DNA of 64,000 bases from Paraburkholderia eburnea (GTDB taxonomy: Bacteria > Pseudomonadota > Gammaproteobacteria > Burkholderiales > Burkholderiaceae): the NCBI RefSeq assembly GCF_002917095.1, contig NZ_PQGA01000012.1:1-64000 (forward strand), in the 5' to 3' direction. Positions 34,041 to 43,259 of this stretch are shown piece by piece. Each line of letters begins with the position of its first letter. The stretch's first letter is position 1. The notes beneath the pieces are model-generated. The model saw only the letters and a list, made by a program, of their open reading frames with translations, ran no database searches and was not told the origin of the DNA. The translations under genes were made by a program, and so were the position numbers.

Positions 34041-34212
34041 AAATACGCGTCAAACGGCGCAATACGACCCAAAACGCCGCCGAAAGCGGCTTGCGAGGCC
34101 TGTTTTCTCGAAAATTGAAGTGATGCGCGGTAAGATGCGCTCACTTTGCCCGGCAGGCGCCAGCCCGCCGGACGCTTACCCGGCCCACGCGCCGAGGGAC
34201 GAAACGAACGCG

Positions 34213-34971
34213 ATGCAATCAACTCCGCAACATCCTTCGCAAGACCTTCCGGTTGAATTGCCGTTCGACAGGACGGCATTTTTCTTCGACTTCGACGGCA
34301 CGCTCGTCGACCTCGCGCCCACGCCCGACGGCGTGCTGGTGCAGCCCGACATGCTGGCGCTGCTCGGTGCGCTGCGGCGCGCGACGCACGGCGCCGTGGC
34401 GATCGTCTCCGGTCGCGGCATCGACAGCATCGACAGCTTCCTCGGCATGCCGGACCTGCCGATCGCCGGCCTGCACGGCGCGGAACGCCGCGACGCCAAT
34501 GGCGACACCCAGCGCGTCGGCTTCAATGACCAGCGCCTGCTGCATATGGAGCAGGTGCTGGCGGAAGTGGTGCGCACGCACGCCGGCATGTTGCTGGAGA
34601 TCAAGGGCGCCGCGCTCGCGCTGCACTACCGCAACGCGCCGGAGCACGAAAATACCGCGCGCGCCGCCACCGAAAAGCTCGCAGCCGAATTCGCCGACGC
34701 TTACGTGCTGCAGCCGGGCAAGATGGTGTACGAGATCAAGCCGAAGGACGTCGACAAGGGCCGCGCGCTGCGCGCCTTCCTGAACGAGCCGCCATTCGCG
34801 GGCCGCACGCCCGTGTTCGCAGGCGACGATCTGACCGACGAAAAAGGCTTCGCCGTGGTCAACGAAATGGGCGGTCTGTCGATCAAGGTCGGCGGCGGCG
34901 AGACCATCGCCAGAACACGCGTCGAATCGGTCGACGCATTGCTCGCGTGGCTTGCGGCGCTCGGCGCCTGA
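34213..34971 (+). CDS. otsB: Trehalose-6-phosphate phosphatase
   Basis: OtsB dephosphorylates trehalose 6-phosphate made by OtsA, giving the osmoprotectant trehalose. The 252-residue HAD-superfamily protein has motif I FFDFDGTLVDLAP with the nucleophile Asp, SGR motif VSGRGIDSID, HGAERRD, and the late motif FAGDDLTDEKGF that binds magnesium. The ATG at 34213 fits the family length; the frame is open upstream to 34120. otsA follows 121 bases later; the otsB-otsA order is the same as in E. coli. Confidence 0.93.
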   Translation: MQSTPQHPSQDLPVELPFDRTAFFFDFDGTLVDLAPTPDGVLVQPDMLALLGALRRATHGAVAIVSGRGIDSIDSFLGMPDLPIAGLHGAERRDANGDTQRVGFNDQRLLHMEQVLAEVVRTHAGMLLEIKGAALALHYRNAPEHENTARAATEKLAAEFADAYVLQPGKMVYEIKPKDVDKGRALRAFLNEPPFAGRTPVFAGDDLTDEKGFAVVNEMGGLSIKVGGGETIARTRVESVDALLAWLAALGA

Positions 34972-35092
34972 TGCCGGCGTTGCCCTCGATCACCTCGTTG
35001 GTCGCTTCTTCGGCCTCATCTGTCTTCGCGCCCGTGCCCGCATCGCCGGCATGGGCTCGCTCTGTTTCACCCCAGCACGGAACCTGTAACTC

Positions 35093-36487
35093 ATGAGCCG
35101 ACTCATCATCGTGTCGAACCGGGTCGCGCCGATCTCCGAAGGCGGCCCGGCCGCCGGCGGTCTAGCGGTCGGCGTGTACGACGCGCTCAAGGAAACCGGC
35201 GGCATGTGGTTCGGCTGGAGCGGCGATGTGCTCTCCTCGGGCCAGCCGCAGATCCAGCTCGAAGAGCGCGGGCCGGTCACCTTCGCGACCATCGGCCTGC
35301 TGCGCCGCGACTACGACCAGTACTACCGCGGCTTCTCGAACGCCACGCTCTGGCCCGCGTTCCACTATCGCGCCGATCTGCTCCAGTACGACCGCCACGA
35401 ATACGAGGGCTATTGCCGCGTGAATGCGTGGCTCGCGCAGCAACTCGTGCCGCTGCTGCACGAAGACGACGTCATCTGGGTTCACGACTACCACCTGATT
35501 CCGTTTGCCCAGGCGCTGCGCGCGGCGGGCGTGAAAAACCGCATTGGCTTCTTCCTGCACATTCCGTTTCCGGCCTCGCAGGTGTTGCTGGCGGTGCCGC
35601 CGCATCGCGAGCTGGTCGATGCGCTGTGCTCGTTCGATCTGCTCGGCTTCCAGACCAAACCGGACGTGCGCGCGTTCTGCGATTACATCGTGAACGAGGC
35701 GGGCGGCACGGTCGAAAAACACGCCGACGGGCTCACGCGCATCGACGCCTTCGGCAAGACGCTTTGCGTGAACGACTATCCGATCGGCGTCTATCCCGAC
35801 GAAGTCGCGGAACTCGCCAAGGCCGGCGAGCGCGGCAAGCCGGTGCGCACGCTCAAGTCCACGCTGCATGGCCGCAAGGTCATCATGAGCGTGGACCGGC
35901 TCGACTACTCGAAGGGGCTGGTCGAGCGTTTTCGCGCCTTCGAGCGCTTGCTGGAGCATTCGACGGCGCAGCGCAACAAGGTCTCGTTCGTGCAGATCGC
36001 GCCGCCCACGCGCGCGGATCTGCACGCCTATCAGGACATCCGCCTGCGTCTGGAGGCGGAGTCGGGCCGCATCAATGGCCGTTTCGCCGAACTCGACTGG
36101 ACGCCGATCTGGTACATCCATCGTCAGTACGAGCGGGCCGTGCTGGCGGCGCTGTTCCGTGCCTCGCACGTGGGCTATGTCACGCCGCTGCGCGATGGCA
36201 TGAACCTTGTGGCGAAGGAGTATGTGTCCGCGCAGGATCCCGAAAATCCGGGCGTGCTGGTGCTCTCGCGCTTCGCGGGCGCGGCGCAGGAATTGTCGGG
36301 CGCGCTGATCGTCAATCCGCTCGACACCGACGGCATGGCCGAGGCACTTGCCACCGCGCTCGCGATGCCGCTCGCCGAACGGCTCACGCGCTACAACGAC
36401 ATGATGGTGCAACTGCGCGAGAACAATGTTTCGGTGTGGCGCGACCGCTTCATGCGCGATCTGACCGGGCTGGGCGCATCGGTTTGA
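35093..36487 (+). CDS. otsA: Trehalose-6-phosphate synthase
   Basis: OtsA joins UDP-glucose and glucose 6-phosphate into trehalose 6-phosphate. The 464-residue GT20 protein has the start RLIIVSNRVAPI, the N-loop PAAGGLAVG, VWVHDYHLIPFAQ-type motif (WVHDYHLIPF near 127), DRLDYSKGLVERFRAF and DGMNLVAKEYV with the catalytic acidic and donor-binding residues. The length agrees with E. coli OtsA (474). It ends at a convergent terminator shared with the ABC exporter. Confidence 0.96.
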   Translation: MSRLIIVSNRVAPISEGGPAAGGLAVGVYDALKETGGMWFGWSGDVLSSGQPQIQLEERGPVTFATIGLLRRDYDQYYRGFSNATLWPAFHYRADLLQYDRHEYEGYCRVNAWLAQQLVPLLHEDDVIWVHDYHLIPFAQALRAAGVKNRIGFFLHIPFPASQVLLAVPPHRELVDALCSFDLLGFQTKPDVRAFCDYIVNEAGGTVEKHADGLTRIDAFGKTLCVNDYPIGVYPDEVAELAKAGERGKPVRTLKSTLHGRKVIMSVDRLDYSKGLVERFRAFERLLEHSTAQRNKVSFVQIAPPTRADLHAYQDIRLRLEAESGRINGRFAELDWTPIWYIHRQYERAVLAALFRASHVGYVTPLRDGMNLVAKEYVSAQDPENPGVLVLSRFAGAAQELSGALIVNPLDTDGMAEALATALAMPLAERLTRYNDMMVQLRENNVSVWRDRFMRDLTGLGASV

Positions 36488-36503
36488 CCTGACGCTGAAA
36501 AAG

Positions 36504-36535
36504 AAAAAGCCGCTTCGTTCGAAGCGGCTTTCTTG
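36504..36535. terminator. Bidirectional terminator between otsA and the ABC exporter
   Basis: An 11-bp stem (36506-36516 with 36521-36531, loop GTTC) is flanked by A-rich sequence on the left and T-rich sequence on the right, and lies between two convergent genes. Confidence 0.88.
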
Positions 36536-36575
36536 CTTTTGCGGGCCGTGCAGCGCGCGAGCCTGCGCCTGAGTC

Positions 36576-38504
36576 TCAGGCGACGTGTTTTTCGTCGCTT
36601 TTCTTGTTGCCCAGATGCAGCGTCGAGTGCTTGCCGTACTGCTTGGCGAGCAGATCGCGATAGAGGCCCGGACGGTTGCGCAGCTCGTCGGGCGTGCCGT
36701 CGTCGATCACCTTGCCGGTGCTCATCACGATGATGCGGTCGAAGTTGTTGAGCGTTGACAGCCGGTGGGCGATGGCGATCACGGTGCGGCCCACCATCAG
36801 CCGGTCGAGCGCCTGCTGGATCGCCTCTTCCGATGCGCTGTCGAGTGCCGAGGTGGCTTCGTCGAGCAGCAGGATCGGCGCATTCTTGAGGATCGCGCGC
36901 GCAATCGCGATGCGCTGACGCTGACCGCCCGAGAGCTTCACGCCGCGGTCGCCCACGATCGTGTCGTAGGCTTCGGGCATCGCTTCGATGAAGTCGGCGC
37001 AGCGCGCCTCGCGGGCGGCGGCGAGGACTTCCTCGCGGCTCGCCTCCGGACGGCCATAGGCGATGTTCTCGTAGATCGAGCGGTGCAGCAGCGAGATATC
37101 CTGCGGCACCAGCGCGATGGCATGGCGCAGGCTTTCCTGCGTGACCTGGGCGATATCCTGGCCGTCGATCCTGATCGCACCGCCCTGGGTTTCGTAGAAG
37201 CGTTGCAGCAGCGCGAGCACGGTGGTCTTGCCCGCGCCCGACTTGCCGATCAGGCCCACGCGCTGGCCAGCCTGAATGTGCAGGTCGAAGTGGTCGAGAA
37301 TCGGCTTGCGGTGCGGATAGGCGAAGGTCACGCCCTCGAAATCCACGCGGCCGCCTTGCGCCACGAGTTCGGTGGCGTCGTTGCGGTCGGGCATGCCGTG
37401 CGGCTCCAGCAGCGTCTGCACGGCTTCGGCCAGACGCGCGACGTGCTGCGTCACGTCCACGAGCGCCACGGCGAGGTCGCGCGTGCCGTGCAGGATCGTG
37501 AAGCCGAGCGAACTCACCAGCACGATGTCGCCCGAGGTCGCCTTGCCCTCGTTCCAGAGCCACAGCGCCCAGCCGAGCAGGCCGGCCGAGAGCATCGCCG
37601 TAATGACGGCGTGCAGCAGGCGCAGCTTTTCCAGATAGAGCAGGCTGGAGCGGCGTGCGTCGAGTTCGGCCTTGACGGTCGCGCCGAAGCGGTTCTGCTC
37701 GCGAAACGTCATGCCGAAGGCGCGCACGAGGGCCATGTTGCCGATCACGTCGACCAGCTCTCCATCCACGGCGGCCGCCTTGGAGGCGAACGCGTGGTGA
37801 CGCGCCGAGCCGCGGCCGGCCAGCTTGAAGAGGATCACGGAAAGGATCGCCGAGCACAGCAGCAGACCCCCCGCCATCAGCGGATTCACCGCGGTGATCA
37901 TGACGATCGCGCCCACCACCGCGATGCAGGGGGGCAGCACGTTCCAGGCCGTGGTGTTCTCGGCGGTGTAGACGGCGTTGGAGGTGGCGGTGATCCGGCT
38001 GGCCAGCGTGCCGGGCTGCTTCTCCGCGTAATAGGTGGGGGAGTGCCCGCTCAGATACTGGAAGAGGTCGCGCCTCAGGTCGCCGGTCACGGCGACGAAA
38101 GTGTGGGCGGCGAACCAGCCGCCGACCCGCCAGAGCAGGTTATCGGCGGCGATCAGGCCGACGAGGATGGCGAACGCAGTCCACAGGGGGCCGGGATGGT
38201 GGCGGCCCGCGCCGAGCACGTCGATCAGATGCTTGATCGCGTATTGCGAGGCGAGCGCGCAGCCGACGGCCGCAAAAACGCTCGCCAGCACGATGGCATG
38301 AGCGAGCGGGTGGCGCTTGATGTAGCGGAAAAGAAACGCGAGCGGATGCCGCGCATAGCTCGCGAGCTTTGCGTTGTGGGCGTTACGCTGGGCGATGGTC
38401 AGATGTTCCAATTGATCGGTGGTCGGTCTGACGGAGCTTGGTCCGTGCAAGGTAGTAAAAGAGGAAGAAAGGCGCCAGCGGCAAACCTTGGTGGATCCCC
38501 GCAT
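36576..38504 (-). CDS. ABC exporter, fused permease and ATPase
   Basis: The 642-residue (as called) protein has six membrane segments in the N-terminal half and an ATPase domain with Walker A GKSGAGKTT, Q-loop QDISLL, signature LSGGQRQRIAIARAI and Walker B ILLLDEATSALD. It resembles half-size exporters of the MsbA/lipid A or multidrug type; the substrate is not clear. The start is uncertain: homology-like sequence begins near TDQLEHLTIAQRN, and a TACAAT -10 lies right before the ATG at 38504, so a TTG at 38411 may be the true start. otsA is convergent; a GT4 glycosyltransferase is divergent upstream. Confidence 0.85.
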   Translation of the reverse strand: MRGSTKVCRWRLSSSFTTLHGPSSVRPTTDQLEHLTIAQRNAHNAKLASYARHPLAFLFRYIKRHPLAHAIVLASVFAAVGCALASQYAIKHLIDVLGAGRHHPGPLWTAFAILVGLIAADNLLWRVGGWFAAHTFVAVTGDLRRDLFQYLSGHSPTYYAEKQPGTLASRITATSNAVYTAENTTAWNVLPPCIAVVGAIVMITAVNPLMAGGLLLCSAILSVILFKLAGRGSARHHAFASKAAAVDGELVDVIGNMALVRAFGMTFREQNRFGATVKAELDARRSSLLYLEKLRLLHAVITAMLSAGLLGWALWLWNEGKATSGDIVLVSSLGFTILHGTRDLAVALVDVTQHVARLAEAVQTLLEPHGMPDRNDATELVAQGGRVDFEGVTFAYPHRKPILDHFDLHIQAGQRVGLIGKSGAGKTTVLALLQRFYETQGGAIRIDGQDIAQVTQESLRHAIALVPQDISLLHRSIYENIAYGRPEASREEVLAAAREARCADFIEAMPEAYDTIVGDRGVKLSGGQRQRIAIARAILKNAPILLLDEATSALDSASEEAIQQALDRLMVGRTVIAIAHRLSTLNNFDRIIVMSTGKVIDDGTPDELRNRPGLYRDLLAKQYGKHSTLHLGNKKSDEKHVA

Positions 38505-39136
38505 TGTAAACACGCGTGGCGCATGACGCATCGCCTGTGCCCGGCGGGAGGCGAATCTTATCGCGAGCGGGCGATGCTGCGTGTTCCTTCCCGACAGCGT
38601 GTCGCGCCAGTGGTTCAACAGGTTTTCAGGGCGCTTTTAGAGATACAATTACGGATTGCATTCAGGATTACCGTGTGCTTGTCCATCTGGCACTTTGTCC
38701 TGGTGCAGCCGTCGTTGCAGTTCGTGTCGGGACGTGGCCGTGATATCGGCGCGTTGCCGGGAAAACGTAGCCCTAATTTAGAACTGTCTTTGAAAACAGT
38801 GGGTTGCGGAATGTTTCCGGTTTGTAACAACGTAAAGACTTTGAAATGTTCTAGCCGGTAGCGGGCGCAAGCCCGGATAATGCCGTCTCGAAAAGCGTAG
38901 GGAATTTGACAGCTTGCATGTCAACGACCGCGAACCCTGCGCGTTTACCGCCTGAGCCGCCGCATGTGTCTTTCCACACTGCACAGCTGCGTCGGATTCT
39001 GTGTGCCGGGCTGCCGGCGCGGTTAGCGGTATGGAACGCCTGGTGAGGCGCGCGGCAAGGATGCCGCAGCACGCAAGGTCGATTGTCAAATTTGTAGCAC
39101 TTAGCCCGATTTATTACGAGGAAGGAGTTCACCACT
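38505..39136. other. Long intergenic region upstream of the GT4 gene, with a TTGACA dyad
   Basis: This 632-base gap between divergent genes has no convincing ORF. At 38906-38924 TTGACA, seven bases and TGTCAA form a perfect dyad that looks like an operator. A weak -35 (TTGTCA, 39083) lies near the GT4 start. The ABC gene's -10 (TACAAT on the minus strand) is at 38505-38510. The remainder is AT-richer non-coding sequence. Confidence 0.55.
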
Positions 39137-40201
39137 ATGCGAATCGCTCAAATCGCTCCCTTGCACGAGGCGGTTCCTCCCAAGCTCTACGGCGGCACGG
39201 AACGGGTGGTCTCCTACCTGACCGAAGCGCTGGTCGAGCAGGGTCACGACGTCACGCTGTTCGCAAGCGGCGATTCGATCACCTCGGCAAAGCTCGAAGC
39301 GTTCTGGCCGCAGGCACTGCGCCTCGACCCGACGATCCGCGATGTGATGGCTCCGCACATGCTGCTGCTCGAAGAAGTCCGCCGCCGCGCCGACGAATTC
39401 GATGTGCTGCATTTCCACATCGATTACTACCCGTTCTCGCTGTTCCAGCGCCAGGAAGTGCCGTTCGTCACGACGATGCACGGCCGTCTCGACCTGCCGG
39501 AACTGCAGCCGATCTTCAACGCGTTCAGCGATGTGCCGGTCGTCTCGATCTCGGACAACCAGCGCCTGCCGCTGCAGCAAGCCAACTGGCAGCAAACCGT
39601 CTATCACGGCCTGCCGGAAGACGTGCTCACGCCGATCCCCAACGTCGAGCCGGGCTACCTCGCGTTCCTCGGCCGCGTTTCGCCGGAGAAGGGTCTTGAC
39701 CGCGCGATCCGCATCGCTGGCCAGGCCGGCATGAAGCTCAAGGTCGCCGCCAAGATCGACAAGGCCGACCGCGCCTACTACGAAGAAGTCATCAAGCCGC
39801 TGATGGCGCTGCCGCACGTCGAGTACATCGGCGAAATCGGCGAGGCCGAAAAGCGCGAGTTCCTCGGCAACGCGCACGCACTGGTGTTCCCGATCGACTG
39901 GCCGGAGCCCTTCGGTCTCGTCATGATCGAAGCCATGGCTTGCGGTACGCCGGTGATCGCGTTCAAGCGCGGCTCGGTGCCCGAAGTCATCGAAAACGGC
40001 GTCTCGGGCTTCGTCGTCGAGGACGAAATCGGCGCGGTCGCCGCGCTCAAGCGCCTGCCGACGCTGCCGCGCGAAAAGGTGCGCGCCGCATTCGAAGCGC
40101 GTTTCTCGTCGAAGGTGATGGCGAAGAACTACGTCGCCGTGTACGAAGAAATGCTGCGCCAGAAGCGCCGCACCGTGCTGCGCGAAGTCAACGCCAGCTA
40201 A
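39137..40201 (+). CDS. Glycosyltransferase family 4 protein
   Basis: The 354-residue cytosolic protein has the GT-B fold of GT4: the N-terminal APLHEAVPPKLYGGTERVVSYLTEAL binds acceptor, and the C-terminal FLGRVSPEKGLDRAIRIAG and PEPFGLVMIEAMACGTPVIAFKRGSVPEVI bind the nucleotide sugar with the conserved EX7E. GAAGGAG gives a good ribosome binding site. Its sugar and acceptor are unknown; relatives take part in trehalose-type or exopolysaccharide synthesis, and location near otsBA is only suggestive. The stop is a double TAATAA. Confidence 0.85.
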   Translation: MRIAQIAPLHEAVPPKLYGGTERVVSYLTEALVEQGHDVTLFASGDSITSAKLEAFWPQALRLDPTIRDVMAPHMLLLEEVRRRADEFDVLHFHIDYYPFSLFQRQEVPFVTTMHGRLDLPELQPIFNAFSDVPVVSISDNQRLPLQQANWQQTVYHGLPEDVLTPIPNVEPGYLAFLGRVSPEKGLDRAIRIAGQAGMKLKVAAKIDKADRAYYEEVIKPLMALPHVEYIGEIGEAEKREFLGNAHALVFPIDWPEPFGLVMIEAMACGTPVIAFKRGSVPEVIENGVSGFVVEDEIGAVAALKRLPTLPREKVRAAFEARFSSKVMAKNYVAVYEEMLRQKRRTVLREVNAS

Positions 40202-40247
40202 TAAGCCGTATGTCCCTGGGCGCGCCGCGCGCGTCCAGCGTCACACC

Positions 40248-40277
40248 AACGCCCCGGTGCCCGCGCACTGGGGCGTT
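40248..40277 (+). terminator. Hairpin after the GT4 gene
   Basis: An 8-bp stem plus a 4-bp inner stem (AACGCCCC/GGGGCGTT with GTGC/GCAC, one wobble) follows the GT4 gene by about 45 bases. No T-run is seen, so it is only terminator-like. Confidence 0.5.
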
Positions 40278-40338
40278 GTCGTATCTGCGCTACCTCATGA
40301 ACCACGACGGACGCGGCGTATCGCCTGCGCCCGCGAGC

Positions 40339-40367
40339 GTGAGAGGCGCGGGCAATGTCCCTATAAT
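40339..40367 (+). promoter_or_regulatory. Sigma70 promoter upstream of the 40397 gene
   Basis: A perfect TATAAT (40362-40367) is preceded at 17 bases by GTGAGA (40339-40344, 4 of 6). Transcription from about 40374 would leave a 23-base leader for the ATG at 40397. Confidence 0.65.
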
Positions 40368-40396
40368 GGCCGTTCCGCGTCAACCGCGGCTAGCTC

Positions 40397-41392
40397 ATGA
40401 AATCAGCGCAAGACCACAGCGACAGCTTTGCATGGGACCCGAGTAAGGGGCTGAAACCCCCACTCCGATCGACACAGGAGAGAGCCTTGCCGAGAACCCG
40501 ACCGACGCGCGCCGCCACCGTTCCCGGTGCCGGGACGCTGTTCGCGCTGCGCGCGATCGGACTCGTCATTCTTGCGCGCTGGCTCCACTCGATGGGGGAG
40601 ATGAGCCACTTCCTCACCGCGCTGGAGGCGATGGCGTCATCGCCGGTCGCGTGTCTGAATATCGTTTTTCTGTTTCTGCTGATCGTGTTGCCTGGCGCCA
40701 GGGCGCGGGTCGAACGGCCGTTCCATCCGCTGCCGCAATGGCTGCGTCAGGCGTTGCGTTTCTTCGGCCTGCTGGGGTGCCTGTTCGCGCTCTGGTCGAT
40801 TGGCGCGTTTGTCTGGTTTGCCGGCTGGCGGCGTGCCGTGCATGCCGTCGCCGAAACCAACGGCTGGCTCGTCGTCGCCCCCGCGCTCTATGCGGCCGTC
40901 GTGTGGATTTGCCGACCGCGCGCGCTGTGGCGCACCAATATCGCGGCGCGCCGCTTTGCGCTCGGGCGCTATGCCGTGTCGATCGACGCGGCCACGCGCA
41001 CGACCATTGTCTGGCTCGAAAGCCGCAAGCTCGGGCAGTACGATGCGCGCGAGTTGTCGGTGCGCTGGCCGCAGGGCGCACAGGGTCAATCTGCTGCGAG
41101 TCGTGCCGTGGCTGCGACCGTTGCGCCCGACGATATCGTGACATCTACGGTTGTCGATGCGCACGCAACGGTTGCGCCGGCCGCGGCGCCTGGCACGAGC
41201 CTCGTCCCCGTTGTGCCCGCGCGTACGCAAACGCACACGCGAACTCGCGAACTCCGTCCGAAAATCGAATTGTTGTGGGATTCGCCGGCGGCGGCCGGAC
41301 ACAACCGTCAGACCGTATTCCGCGTGCGTCTCGCGACGGTGAGCGACCGCGAAGCGGCCCGCGCGCTCGACAACGCGTTGAGCCAGGCGTAA
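40397..41392 (+). CDS. Hypothetical membrane protein
   Basis: I do not recognise the family. The 331-residue product has at least three hydrophobic segments, near 44-62, 80-98 and 120-140, then WLVVAPALYAAVVWIC (near 153-168), a soluble middle part with a Trp-rich patch, and a C-terminal part with an Ala/Pro/Val/Thr-rich linker (about 230-275). The ATG at 40397 lies 30 bases past a good promoter; a TTG at 40487 with AGGAGAG 7 bases upstream is in frame and may be the true start. Neighbours are the GT4 gene and a DUF2214 membrane gene. Confidence 0.65.
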   Translation: MKSAQDHSDSFAWDPSKGLKPPLRSTQERALPRTRPTRAATVPGAGTLFALRAIGLVILARWLHSMGEMSHFLTALEAMASSPVACLNIVFLFLLIVLPGARARVERPFHPLPQWLRQALRFFGLLGCLFALWSIGAFVWFAGWRRAVHAVAETNGWLVVAPALYAAVVWICRPRALWRTNIAARRFALGRYAVSIDAATRTTIVWLESRKLGQYDARELSVRWPQGAQGQSAASRAVAATVAPDDIVTSTVVDAHATVAPAAAPGTSLVPVVPARTQTHTRTRELRPKIELLWDSPAAAGHNRQTVFRVRLATVSDREAARALDNALSQA

Positions 41393-41542
41393 GTGATTGT
41401 GCCCGGTCGGCTGGATCGACCGCGTAGTTTGACCGACCGTTAAAATTTCAGGCTGCACCGCTTCACGAGCCGTTCCTGCGCGAAGTTGCATCTGCTTCGA
41501 TTCGCGCATGTTTGCCGATCCCGTCGTCTCGAAGGAGTCGCA

Positions 41543-42007
41543 ATGCTCATACGCTGGTTGCTGGCCGCCATCCATCTGCTCGCCTTTGGCTTTGCGCTCG
41601 CCTCGATCCTGCGGCGCACGCGCGGGCTGCGCCGCTGCACCTCCACCGAAGACCTGCCGATGATCTTCCGCGCCGACAACGGCTGGGGCGGCTCGGCCGT
41701 CGTGCTGATCCTCACTGGAGTCGCACGCGTTTTTGGCGGCTTCGAGAAGGGCGCTGATTATTATCTGCACGCGCCGCTCTTTCACGTGAAGATGGCCGCG
41801 CTCGTGCTGATCCTGGTGCTGGAGATCGTGCCGATGAGGGCGCTGGTGCGCTGGCGTTTGGCTGTGAGCCGTGGCGATGTGCCGGATCTGACCGCCGCGC
41901 CGAAGTACGCGCGCATTGGCGTGTGGCAGACGGTGTTGCTCGTCGTGATGGTGTTTGCGGCGGCTGGGATGGCTCGGGGGATTGGTGTGGAGGCGGGCGC
42001 GGAGTGA
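41543..42007 (+). CDS. DUF2214 family membrane protein
   Basis: The 154-residue protein has four hydrophobic segments (about 2-20, 52-68, 80-100 and 125-143) and the sequence RADNGWGGSAVVLILTGVARVFGG with GADYYLHAPLFHVKMAALV, typical of DUF2214 inner-membrane proteins, some of which resemble CopD-like transporters. AGGAG lies 9 bases before the ATG at 41543. GC content is like the core genome (a 60-base sample near 41821 is 67% by hand count), in contrast to the downstream patch. The function is unknown. Confidence 0.8.
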   Translation: MLIRWLLAAIHLLAFGFALASILRRTRGLRRCTSTEDLPMIFRADNGWGGSAVVLILTGVARVFGGFEKGADYYLHAPLFHVKMAALVLILVLEIVPMRALVRWRLAVSRGDVPDLTAAPKYARIGVWQTVLLVVMVFAAAGMARGIGVEAGAE

Positions 42008-42264
42008 GGCGTCTGACGCTTGCCTCAGTTTCGTGTGGTCACGAAAACCTCCACCAGTGGCGCCCTGTCACGCTAAAACGAGCTTTGGCATGGCGCGCTT
42101 TACGCCATATTTTGCACCATTGTCCTTTGGCAATCCGTCCACAAGAACTGCGCGTAACGTGAAGAATCCGGAGCATTGCGGCAGTACGCCGCGGCTGCTT
42201 GCGCTGTTCACCGGATGCTCAACGCATCAAATGTGTTCCGCTCGATTTGGCGCAAGGATGGTCG

Positions 42265-42298
42265 CCTGGTGACGTGCTAATAAGCACGCACAACCAGG
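42265..42298 (+). promoter_or_regulatory. Stem-loop abutting the ribosome binding site of the 42309 gene
   Basis: Outer stem CCTGGT/ACCAGG (42265-42270 with 42293-42298) and inner stem CGTGCT/AGCACG (42273-42278 with 42283-42288, loop AATA) leave GGAGGT (42300-42305) and ATG (42309) exposed right after it. It may control translation or mRNA stability. The rest of the 301-base gap 42008-42308 shows no gene. Confidence 0.7.
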
Positions 42299-42308
42299 CG
42301 GAGGTCAT

Positions 42309-43259
42309 ATGTCGTTACCCGAATGGGGCCATTCTTATAATGCGCTCTATGTGCCGCTCAAGGGCGGTTGGCAGTGTGCATTGGTGCCCGCTAGCGATAT
42401 TGAAGAGGTGGACCGCGGCTGGAAGCTTCCTTATGAGGAGCGCCAGGAGCGTGAAGAACAAATAGCGCAGGACCGTCGGGATTTCGATCGGCTATTCCGG
42501 GTTAGCATTTCTCGCAGAGCAGCGCGTATCTCTGGTGAATTCATTGCCTACGCGAGCTTCATCGGCAAGCATGTACGCGGGCGATGGCCCACACCAATCG
42601 ACGGCGAAGACATCACGCGCATCCTGCGTGAAGCGGTTCGCGGTGGCCTGATCGTTCCCGCCATCGACCGCAACTGGAGTGGCAGTACCGGCGTATCGAA
42701 GCGCTATGCGCCGCAAACCCGGCACGAAACGAATCGGAGCGGCGGTGGTGGCGCCGTCACCGGTACGCCGCGCACCAGGACTTTTCACGAGTCGGTGATG
42801 GAATCGATGGGCCTCGATGCCGACGGCGCAACGGCTTACATCGAAAAGTACAACGCGATGGTCGCGCGCATCGACGCAATACTGGCAACGAACGCCGCCA
42901 AACGCGCAGCGGCCCTGGCGGCCAGCTGGGGCGACGATTCGCCGGGCGTGGGGCAGGCGGCAGGCGCGGTGCCCGGCGACGAGGGCAACGACGATCTGCC
43001 CACCGACGATACGGGCGAGACCTCAACGTCACTCGGCGACGCCCAGCCATTCGAGTATCACGGCGATTCATCCAGGAGCGGCCTGATAGAGCTTGCTGTG
43101 CGCGGTGTGAGTGAGGAAGATGAGGCTGGGTGTTTCTCGCAGTACGAGCGGGACCTCGACCTGTGCGAAGCGCTCGGAGGCCCGATGGGCGGCGAGCGTG
43201 GAAAGGCAATGTGCAAACAGAACGCGTTTCAGAATTACCAACAATGTCGAGGATATTGA
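42309..43259 (+). CDS. Low-GC accessory protein, candidate polymorphic toxin or effector
   Basis: The 316-residue protein was not matched to a named family. N-terminal residues 1-140 have basic helical sequence (RDFDRLFRVSISRRAARISGEF is part of it), residues 145-158 are Gly/Thr-rich linker, residues 205-245 are acidic linker, and the tail has Cys275, Cys286, Cys302 and Cys313 in a C-x10-C-x15-C-x10-C pattern ending NYQQCRGY. Similar Cys tails occur at the ends of Burkholderia secreted toxin-like proteins, by my recollection. No signal peptide is seen. GGAGGT precedes the ATG. The stop overlaps the next gene (TGATG). GC by hand count is 50-58% over three samples. Confidence 0.55.
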   Translation: MSLPEWGHSYNALYVPLKGGWQCALVPASDIEEVDRGWKLPYEERQEREEQIAQDRRDFDRLFRVSISRRAARISGEFIAYASFIGKHVRGRWPTPIDGEDITRILREAVRGGLIVPAIDRNWSGSTGVSKRYAPQTRHETNRSGGGGAVTGTPRTRTFHESVMESMGLDADGATAYIEKYNAMVARIDAILATNAAKRAAALAASWGDDSPGVGQAAGAVPGDEGNDDLPTDDTGETSTSLGDAQPFEYHGDSSRSGLIELAVRGVSEEDEAGCFSQYERDLDLCEALGGPMGGERGKAMCKQNAFQNYQQCRGY

